Source: Streptomyces cavernicola
GTDB taxonomy: Bacteria; Actinomycetota; Actinomycetes; Streptomycetales; Streptomycetaceae
Assembly (NCBI RefSeq): GCF_029968035.1
Contig: NZ_JASCIQ010000004.1
Coordinates: 186,001-250,000, forward strand
Length of the DNA stretch: 64,000 nt
Direction of reading: 5' to 3'
A program made the translations under genes and the position numbers. The notes beneath the pieces are model-generated. The model did not search any database. It was given only the letters and a program-made list of their open reading frames with translations, and was not told the DNA's origin. Below, piece by piece: positions 57,887 to 64,000 of this stretch; positions within the stretch are counted from its first letter, which is position 1; each line of letters begins with the position of its first letter.

Positions 57887-59230
57887 ATGACCGCTTCCGC
57901 CGGGGCTGCCGCCCCACCGAAGGAGCGCCGCTCCCGCGTCAGATGGGTCATGATCTGGCTGGCCTTCGCCGGCCTGACCATCGCCTATGTGGACCGGGCC
58001 AACCTTTCGGTCGCGCTTCCGTACATGACCGAAGAACTCCATATCGACCCCGCGCTCTCGGGCCTGTTGCTCGGCGCGTTCTTCTGGACGTACTCGCTGT
58101 TCCAGATACCCATGGGCTGGCTCGTCGACCGCTTCGGCAGCCGGGTCCTGTACGCGGCAGCCGTCGCCTGGTGGTCGCTGATCACCGTCGCCATGGCGGC
58201 CGTACGCGGGGCCGGTTCGCTGATCGGCGCCCGGCTGCTGCTCGGAGTCGGCGAAGCGGCCGCGTTCCCGGCGTGCACGAAGGTCGTGGAGCGGTGGTTC
58301 CCCCGTCAGGAGCGGGGCACGGCGTCGGGCATCTACGACAGCGGGGCGCGCGGCGGCACCCTCCTGGCCACCCCCTTGGTGACCGCGCTGATCGCGGCGG
58401 TCGGGTGGCGTGGCTCGTTCATCATCACCGGTGCGCTCGGCCTGATCTGGGTGGTGTTCTGGCTGAAGATGTACCGCGATCCGCGCCAGCATCCGAAGGT
58501 CAACGAGGCGGAGCTCGCCTACATCGAGGCAGGCCAGAAACAGGACGCTGACGCACCGGACGACGCACCACAGCTGCGCTGGCGCGACCTGTTGCGGTAC
58601 CGGACGGTCTGGGGGATGGCGCTGGGCTTCTCCTGCCAGTCCTTCGTCATCTACTTCTTCATCACCTGGTTCCCGTCGTACCTCGTCGAGGCACGCGGCT
58701 TCTCCCTGCTCACGCTGGGTGTGTTCGGCATGATCCCCGCGATCGTCGCCTTCCTCGGCAACTTCGCGGGCGGCTGGGCCTCGGACGCACTCGTCCGGCG
58801 CGGCCACACCCTGACGTTCGCCCGCAAGTCCTGCATCATCGCCGGGATGCTGGTGTCCTCGCTCATCGGCCTGGCCGCCGTGGTCGACAGCAGCATGGTG
58901 GCCCTGGCGTTGCTGTCACTGTCCTTCGGCGGGGTCACCTTCGCCACGTCGAGCATCGTGACGCTGCCCGCCGACATCGCGCCGCTCTCCACACGGTCGT
59001 GGGCGTCCACCATCCAGGGCGTCCAGAACTCCGTGTCCAATCTCGCGGGCGTCGCCAGCCCGTTCGTCATCGGCCTGATCTACAGCAGCACCGGCTCCTT
59101 CGTCGGCGGGCTGCTCGCCGCTGCCGGCGTAGCCATCGTCGGCTGCCTCATCTACCTCTTCATGGTCGGAGAGATCGAGCCACTCGACATCAAGGCCCAG
59201 CCGGACACGGCCGCAGCGTCTGTCCACTGA
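57887..59230 (+). CDS. MFS transporter, anion:cation symporter (ACS) family
   Basis: 447 residues from ATG 57887 (AGGAGGAG upstream; the frame extends further but without an RBS). Twelve segments; VDRANLSVALPYMTEELHID in TM1-loop, WLVDRFGSRVLYA, LLGVGEAAAFPACTKVVERWFPRQERGTASGI. This family carries organic acids such as hexarates and phthalate. Directly before ureohydrolase 2 (51-bp gap), so a guanidino acid is a plausible substrate. Confidence 0.9.
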   Translation: MTASAGAAAPPKERRSRVRWVMIWLAFAGLTIAYVDRANLSVALPYMTEELHIDPALSGLLLGAFFWTYSLFQIPMGWLVDRFGSRVLYAAAVAWWSLITVAMAAVRGAGSLIGARLLLGVGEAAAFPACTKVVERWFPRQERGTASGIYDSGARGGTLLATPLVTALIAAVGWRGSFIITGALGLIWVVFWLKMYRDPRQHPKVNEAELAYIEAGQKQDADAPDDAPQLRWRDLLRYRTVWGMALGFSCQSFVIYFFITWFPSYLVEARGFSLLTLGVFGMIPAIVAFLGNFAGGWASDALVRRGHTLTFARKSCIIAGMLVSSLIGLAAVVDSSMVALALLSLSFGGVTFATSSIVTLPADIAPLSTRSWASTIQGVQNSVSNLAGVASPFVIGLIYSSTGSFVGGLLAAAGVAIVGCLIYLFMVGEIEPLDIKAQPDTAAASVH

Positions 59231-59281
59231 AACCACTCACTCGCTCACACCCACCGCTGACAAGCGCAACGGAGAAACACC

Positions 59282-60289
59282 GTGTCCGAAGCCAAGCTCA
59301 ACCTTCCTTTCACCGGCATCCCGTCCTTCATGCGGGCGCCGATCGTCGGTGACCTCGACGAACTCGACGCCGACATCGCCATCCTGGGAGTGCCCAGCGA
59401 TGAGGGCTCGCCCTGGTACCCCGGCGCCCGCATGGCACCGCGCCAGGTCCGGGAGATGTCCGTCCGGTACGCGGAGTACGGTCCCACGCAGCGGCACGGT
59501 GGCTACTACGACCTCGACGAGGACCGCCGTTACCTGGTGCACGAGACCAAGAACAACCGCATCGCCGACTGCGGCGACGTCGACATCGTCTACACCAACC
59601 CCGAGCAGACCATGGACAACGTCACCCGCTCGATCCGCAAGATCCTCGACGCGGGCGCGTTGCCGGTCGTCTACGGCGGCGACCACGCCATCTCCTACGG
59701 CGTCGTCCGCGCCTACCAACAGCCCGTCATCCTGCTGCACTTCGACGCGCACCTCGACTTCCGGCCGTTCGTGCACGGTGCCCAGTACGGCAACGGCAGT
59801 CCGGTGCGCAAGATGTCCTCCCTGAACCAGGTCGGCCAGATGGTGCAGGTCGGTATGCGCAGCATGCGGATGAGCCAGGACGACCTCGCCGACGCCCGAC
59901 GTCACGGCAATGACGTCATCACCATGAAGCAGTACCGCCGGCACGGGCTTGAGCGCCTGCTCGACAAGATCCCTGCGGGAGCCGCCGTCTACGTCAGCAT
60001 GGACATCGACGTCCTCGACATGCCGCTCGTCCCGGGATGCGCGTCGGCGGAGCCCGACGGGTTCGGCTACGAAGAGATGAAGCAGACACTCTTCGGCATC
60101 GCTCGGCACGCCGATGTCGTCGGCTTCGACATCGTCGAGATCAACCCGATGATCGATGTCCGGTCCAACAACACCTCACTGCTCGGGGCCCAGTTGGGCG
60201 TGGAGTTCATGGCCCGGGTGGCTGACAGTGAGCCGTATCTGCGCAGGAACGGCCGGCTCCCGGCTGCCGACCCGGCGCACGCGGCCTAG
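59282..60289 (+). CDS. Agmatinase-family ureohydrolase 2, divergent
   Basis: 335 residues from GTG 59282 (GGAGAAA upstream). Metal motifs YGGDHAISYG, HFDAHLDFRPFV, SMDIDVLDM are intact. It differs from ureohydrolase 1 in the substrate region: a long insert (GYYDLDEDRRYLVHETKNNR) precedes IADCGDVD, and GAQYGNGSPVRKMSSL replaces the TYFNSPVTHG-type loop. The second metal-site tail has VPGCASAEPDGFGYEE rather than APGTGTPE. Substrate may be a guanidino acid brought in by the ACS carrier; unknown. Confidence 0.9.
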   Translation: MSEAKLNLPFTGIPSFMRAPIVGDLDELDADIAILGVPSDEGSPWYPGARMAPRQVREMSVRYAEYGPTQRHGGYYDLDEDRRYLVHETKNNRIADCGDVDIVYTNPEQTMDNVTRSIRKILDAGALPVVYGGDHAISYGVVRAYQQPVILLHFDAHLDFRPFVHGAQYGNGSPVRKMSSLNQVGQMVQVGMRSMRMSQDDLADARRHGNDVITMKQYRRHGLERLLDKIPAGAAVYVSMDIDVLDMPLVPGCASAEPDGFGYEEMKQTLFGIARHADVVGFDIVEINPMIDVRSNNTSLLGAQLGVEFMARVADSEPYLRRNGRLPAADPAHAA

Positions 60290-60305
60290 GCCCTGTCGTC
60301 AATCT

Positions 60306-60337
60306 CCCGCCTGCCCCGCAGCTGCGGGACGGGCGGG
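60306..60337. terminator. Bidirectional hairpin after ureohydrolase 2
   Basis: CCCGCCTGCCCCGCAG (60306-60321) faces CTGCGGGACGGGCGGG (60322-60337): 14 of 16 positions pair, plus one G-U. It lies between converging stops. Confidence 0.7.
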
Positions 60338-60367
60338 TGGGCGTACGCCCTGCGGTGCGAGCCGTGT

Positions 60368-61669
60368 TCACCGCAGGGTGCGGCCTCTGGTTTCGGGGAG
60401 GGTGGCGACCACCGCGGACGTGATCAGGAGCAGGACGACGACGTACCCGGTGAAGTAGGCGTCACCGAGTTCGGCGCCCATCCAGGTCTGCAGGTACGGT
60501 GCGGTCCCGCCGAAGGCGGCGACGCAGAAGGCGTAGGGGACGGCGACGCCGACGGTGCGGATGTGGGTGGGGAAGAGTTCCGCGTAGACCGCGGGGACGA
60601 TCGAAGCGCCGGCCGCAACGAAGATCATCGCCACAGTCATGGCTGCGCCGAGCTGCCAGGCGTGCGGGCCGATGAAGGCGTTGAGGGGGAAGATCACCGC
60701 TGCCATGCCGATGCTGCCGATGAGCAGCACGGGTTTGCGGCCGATGCGGTCCGACAGCGCGCCCCACAGCGGCAGGGCGACGAGGAAGACGGCGTTGGCG
60801 GCGAGCCCGGCCCACAGGGCGCCGGCCGGGTCGAGGTGGCGGCTGCTGATGGCGTACTGCGGTGCGTAGACCGCCCAGGCGTAGTACGCGACGGTGAGAC
60901 CGACCGTCATGCCGATGACCTGGAGGGCTTGTCTGCGGTGGGCCACGATGGCCGGCCACATCCTCGGCCGGTCGGCTCCCGTGTCGTCGGCGGTCTCCTC
61001 GAAGGCCTCCGTCTCGGGCATCCGCCGCCGCATGACGAGGGCGTAGAGACCGAAGAGACCGCCGAGGAGGAAGGGCACACGCCAGCCCCAGGCGTCCATC
61101 TGCCCGGGGGCGAGCAGCGAGGTCATGACGGCGCCGAGCGCGGTGCCCGCCATGATGCCGATGGTGCCGGAGACGTAGATGAGACTGGCCCACAGTCCGC
61201 GCCGCTCGGTCGGCGCCGTCTCCGAGATGTAGGTCTGCGCCGCGGGGAGTTCACCGCCGTGCGCGAGGCCCTGGACGAGCCGGGCGACCAGCAGGATGAG
61301 CGAGGCCGCCGCGCCCGCGACGCCGTATGTGGGCGAGATGCCGATCAGGATGCTGCCCGCCGCGGCGCCGCCGACCGAGAGGGTCATGGCGTAGCGCCGG
61401 CCCTTGCGGTCCGCGATCCAGCCGAAGAGGAAGCCGCCCAGCGGCCGCGCGGCGAATCCGACCGCGAAGACCGCGAGGGTGGCCAGGATCGCCGACAAGC
61501 CGTCCGACTTGCTGAAGAACTGGGCGGCGAGAAACGGGGAGAAGATCGCGTAGATGTTCCAGTCGAACCACTCAAGGGCGTTGCCGACGCCGGTGCCGAC
61601 GACCGTCTTCAGGCGGCTCTGCCGGGCCACCGGCCGCTGTGCGGTCACGGTGTCCTTGATATCAGCCAT
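60368..61669 (-). CDS. MFS transporter, MHS family
   Basis: 433 residues. GVGNALEWFDWNIYAIFSPF at TM1, FGWIADRKGRRYAMTLSVGG in loop 2-3, LVQGLAHGGELPAAQTYISE in TM4-5, WGWRVPFLLGG. It overlaps the M20 gene by 8 bp and is the second gene of that operon, so it probably imports the amide or peptide that the M20 enzyme cleaves. Confidence 0.9.
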   Translation of the reverse strand: MADIKDTVTAQRPVARQSRLKTVVGTGVGNALEWFDWNIYAIFSPFLAAQFFSKSDGLSAILATLAVFAVGFAARPLGGFLFGWIADRKGRRYAMTLSVGGAAAGSILIGISPTYGVAGAAASLILLVARLVQGLAHGGELPAAQTYISETAPTERRGLWASLIYVSGTIGIMAGTALGAVMTSLLAPGQMDAWGWRVPFLLGGLFGLYALVMRRRMPETEAFEETADDTGADRPRMWPAIVAHRRQALQVIGMTVGLTVAYYAWAVYAPQYAISSRHLDPAGALWAGLAANAVFLVALPLWGALSDRIGRKPVLLIGSIGMAAVIFPLNAFIGPHAWQLGAAMTVAMIFVAAGASIVPAVYAELFPTHIRTVGVAVPYAFCVAAFGGTAPYLQTWMGAELGDAYFTGYVVVLLLITSAVVATLPETRGRTLR

Positions 61670-62924
61670 GAGCGTCTCCGGTCCGCGTCGAGGTGCTGGC
61701 CGGAACTGCCGAGCCGGTGCCGTTCATCAGGCGCTGCACGGCGAGTTCCGCGTAGAGGGCGGCGCCGTCGGCGAGCACGGCGTCGTCGTACCGGGCGTAC
61801 GGGGAGTGGTTGAAGGGGGCGCGGGCCGGGTCGAGACCGGTCGGGACCGCCCCGAGGCCGACGAAGCTGCCGGGCACCGCCCCGAGCACGCGCGAGAAGT
61901 CCTCCGAGCCGCCGAGGGGATGTTCCATGGAGCGGTACCGGTCGGCGCCGAAGAGTTCGCCGACGGTCCGTTGGACGTGCGCGGTCTCGTCGGCGTCGGT
62001 GACGGTCAGCGGGTACTCCGCCACGTAGTCGACGTCGACCCCGACACCGTACGCCGCGGCGATCCCGCGCAGCAGACGCGGGGCGGCCTCCATCATGCGC
62101 TCGCGGGCGGCTGCGGAGAACGTGCGGACCGTGGCTTCGAAGGTCGCGGTCTCGGGGATGACGTTGCGCCGGGTGCCGGCGTGCAGGGAGCCGACTGTCA
62201 CCACGACCGGGTCGAAGATGTCGAACTCCCGGGTCACCATCGCCTGCAACTGGGTCACCATCGCGCTGACCGCGGTCACCGGGTCCTTGGCCAGGTGCGG
62301 CGTGGAGCCGTGTCCGCCCGCCCCGACGACCGTCACGTACAGGGCGTCCGAGGCGGACATGACCGTCCCCGGCCGGGAGACGAACTGCCCCTGCGGGACC
62401 AGCCCGGAGAAGACGTGCAGGGCGTACGCCGCATCGACCGGCCGGCCCGCGGCCTGCAGGACCCCCTCGTCGAGCATGACGCCCGCGCCGTCCCATCCCT
62501 CCTCTCCGGGCTGGAACATCAGCACGACGTCTCCGTGCAGCTTGTCCCGGTGCTGGACGAGCAGACGGGCGGCGCCGACGAGCATGGAGGTGTGCAGGTC
62601 GTGGCCGCAGGCGTGCATGGCGCCCTCGACCTTGGAGGCGTAGGGCAGGCCGTCGGCCTCCTGTACGGGCAGCGCGTCCATGTCGCCGCGGAGCAGGACG
62701 ACCGGAGCGTCGGGTGCGCTGCCGCTCGCGGTGCCGCGCAGGACCGCGGTGACCGAGGTCGTGCCGGTGCCGGTGCTGATCTCCAGCGGCAGCCCCTGAA
62801 GGGCGGTCAGCACTTTCTCCTGGGTGCGAGGCAGGTCCAGGCCGATCTCCGGCTCGGCGTGCAGAGCGTGGCGCAGCGCGGCGAGTTCGCCGGCCATCGC
62901 GTGCGCGTCTTCCAGCACAGTCAT
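61662..62924 (-). CDS. M20-family amidohydrolase (hippurate hydrolase-like)
   Basis: 420 residues from ATG 62922-62924 (GGAGGT 9 bases upstream; a second ATG at 62957 has no such site). Metal motifs: VLLRGDMDALPVQE, GAMHACGHDLHTSMLVGAAR, MFQPGEEGWDGAGVMLDEG with the catalytic Glu, and SEDFSRVL near the C-terminus. The dimerisation domain lies at about residues 190-300 (VVGAGGHGSTPHLAKDPVTA). It cleaves an N-acyl amino acid or similar amide. Confidence 0.92.
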   Translation of the reverse strand: MTVLEDAHAMAGELAALRHALHAEPEIGLDLPRTQEKVLTALQGLPLEISTGTGTTSVTAVLRGTASGSAPDAPVVLLRGDMDALPVQEADGLPYASKVEGAMHACGHDLHTSMLVGAARLLVQHRDKLHGDVVLMFQPGEEGWDGAGVMLDEGVLQAAGRPVDAAYALHVFSGLVPQGQFVSRPGTVMSASDALYVTVVGAGGHGSTPHLAKDPVTAVSAMVTQLQAMVTREFDIFDPVVVTVGSLHAGTRRNVIPETATFEATVRTFSAAARERMMEAAPRLLRGIAAAYGVGVDVDYVAEYPLTVTDADETAHVQRTVGELFGADRYRSMEHPLGGSEDFSRVLGAVPGSFVGLGAVPTGLDPARAPFNHSPYARYDDAVLADGAALYAELAVQRLMNGTGSAVPASTSTRTGDAHG

Positions 62925-62972
62925 CTCGCAGACACCTCCGGTTGTGATGTGAGTCATGCCGTTGATGAGTGG

Positions 62973-62999
62973 TTGACAGTGTGGGAGCGTGATTACATC
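62973..62999 (+). promoter_or_regulatory. Possible promoter before the Lrp/AsnC gene
   Basis: TTGACA (62973-62978) and TACATC (62994-62999), with a 15-bp spacer. The 128-bp gap is shared with the divergent M20 operon. Spacing is short, so the call is weak. Confidence 0.3.
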
Positions 63000-63052
63000 T
63001 ACGGCCCAGATCGATTGATTCGCTCAAGAAGTCCACTGAGAACCGAGGATCC

Positions 63053-64000
63053 GTGACATCAGGACTCGATGAGCAGGACCTTGCGCTCATCAACACGCTG
63101 CAGATCTCCCCACGGATCGGCTGGGCTGAGGCCGCTCGCGTGCTCGGCTCGACGCCGGGCACCCTGGCCGCGCGCTGGCAGCGGCTGAGCGAGGAGGGCC
63201 TCGCCTGGGTCACCGCGCACCCCGACGCCTCCCGGAATCTGGTCGTCGCCTTCGTCGAGGTGGACTGCTCCCCCGGTGCCCGCGCCGCCGTCGTGCGCGC
63301 GCTGTGCCAGGACCCGCGGGCCGTCACGATCGAGGAGTCGGCCCGTGGGCGCGATCTGCTGCTGACGGTCATGACGCCGGACCTGCCCGCGCTGACGGCC
63401 TTCGTGCTCGACGACCTGCCCCAGGTGGAGGGCGTGCAGCGCTATCGCACGTATCTGGCGAAGGAGGTGCACCAGCAGGGCAGCGACTGGCGGCTCGACG
63501 CGCTCGACCGGCAGCAGCTCGTGGCGCTGGAGACCACGGCCCGGCGCCATCGCCCCGAGAACCGGGTGGAACCGCCGCCCGGCGCCTGGCCCCTTGTCGA
63601 AGCCCTCGCCGCGGACGGCCGGCGTACCGCGGCGGACCTGGCGAGGATCACCGGGCGCAATCCGGCGACGGTACGCCGACAGCTGGCCCGGCTGCTCGCA
63701 TCGCAGCTGCTGTCCTTCCGCTGCGAGGTCGCGCAGGTGCAGTCGCACTGGCCCATCTGCTGCACCTGGCTGGCCCGCGTCCCGGCGCTGGAGCACGAGC
63801 GCACGGTGGCCGCTCTGCGGACCCTGCCCGAGCTTCGGCTGTGCGTCTCGACCACCGGCGACACCAACATGATGTTCATCGTGTGGACCCGCTCGCTGGC
63901 GGATCTGCTGCGCCTGGAGCGTCTGCTCGGGGACCGGCTGCCGTGGCTGAACCTCGTGGACAGCGCGGTGTCGTTGCGTTCGGCGAAGCGGATGGGCTGG
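63053..64000 (+). CDS. Lrp/AsnC-family regulator with two domain sets (3' end missing)
   Basis: 316 codons are visible from GTG 63053 (GAGG upstream); the frame is open at the window edge. It starts LDEQDLALINTLQISPRIGW, AEAARVLGSTPGTLAARWQR: an AsnC-type HTH. An effector-type segment follows (LVVAFVEVDCSPGARAAVVR), then a second HTH near residue 175 (LVEALAADGRRTAADLARIT, NPATVRRQLARLL). The doubled form is longer than the usual 150-160 residue protein. Divergent from the M20-MHS operon, which it likely regulates. Confidence 0.88.
   Translation, partial: MTSGLDEQDLALINTLQISPRIGWAEAARVLGSTPGTLAARWQRLSEEGLAWVTAHPDASRNLVVAFVEVDCSPGARAAVVRALCQDPRAVTIEESARGRDLLLTVMTPDLPALTAFVLDDLPQVEGVQRYRTYLAKEVHQQGSDWRLDALDRQQLVALETTARRHRPENRVEPPPGAWPLVEALAADGRRTAADLARITGRNPATVRRQLARLLASQLLSFRCEVAQVQSHWPICCTWLARVPALEHERTVAALRTLPELRLCVSTTGDTNMMFIVWTRSLADLLRLERLLGDRLPWLNLVDSAVSLRSAKRMGW

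Overview
The window looks like part of a Streptomyces-type actinomycete chromosome. GC is very high, coding regions are strongly G/C at third positions, GTG and occasional TTG starts follow GGAGG-like ribosome binding sites, many genes overlap by ATGA or GTGA, and several terminators are long GC-rich stems without a U-tract. No rRNA, tRNA, CRISPR array, transposase or phage gene was found. About 50 genes are present, nearly all of them accessory catabolism, transport and local regulation.

Layout. (1) 1-11738: a probable oxalate utilisation island. On the minus strand lie a PanE-like reductase, a pyruvate kinase, formyl-CoA:oxalate CoA-transferase (frc) and the start of a gamma-glutamyltransferase/oxamate-hydrolase-like gene. 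On the plus strand lie an FCD-type GntR regulator, sucCD and a three-gene proton-translocating transhydrogenase (pntAA-AB-B). The same 16-bp site, with core ATAC-A-GTAT, lies before frc, before the reductase and before sucC, so these look like one regulon. (2) 11817-21772: a complete mhp-type pathway (mhpC-A-B, iclR, mhpD-F-E) for 3-(3-hydroxyphenyl)propionate or a close aromatic acid, with a second, divergent IclR regulator and an MHS-family transporter. (3) 21788-32540: a P1/DmpA-family peptidase, then two complete, clearly different urease operons (each ureA-B-C-F-G-D) that converge. (4) 32767-35852: an AraC-type regulator, a metallo-beta-lactamase-fold hydrolase and a short-chain dehydrogenase. 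(5) 35947-42330: a galactoside ABC uptake operon with a large GH2 beta-galactosidase but no ATPase gene. (6) 42784-48786: a LysR-controlled pseudouridine salvage operon (psuG, PfkB kinase, MFS transporter) extended by a stand-alone trpF-like gene and a Tat-exported 2H-phosphoesterase-like protein. (7) 49154-60289: two ureohydrolase (agmatinase-family) loci. The first has an SSS symporter, a 43-residue membrane peptide, an MFS carrier and a PucR regulator. The second has an ACS-type MFS carrier and an FCD regulator with a strong 22-bp operator. An unrelated MFS exporter lies between them. (8) 60368-64000: an MHS transporter with an M20 amidohydrolase, divergent from a double-domain Lrp/AsnC regulator that runs off the window.

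Two themes connect the parts. For nitrogen, two ureohydrolases and their transporters would release urea, which two ureases could split to ammonia. For small carbon acids, the first region can be read as oxalate activation by CoA transfer from succinyl-CoA (Frc), reduction of oxalyl-CoA to glyoxylate (PanE2-like), regeneration of succinyl-CoA (SucCD) and supply of NADPH (PntAB), all under one regulator. That reading is an inference from gene identities and the shared operator. It is the strongest candidate here for an undescribed system.
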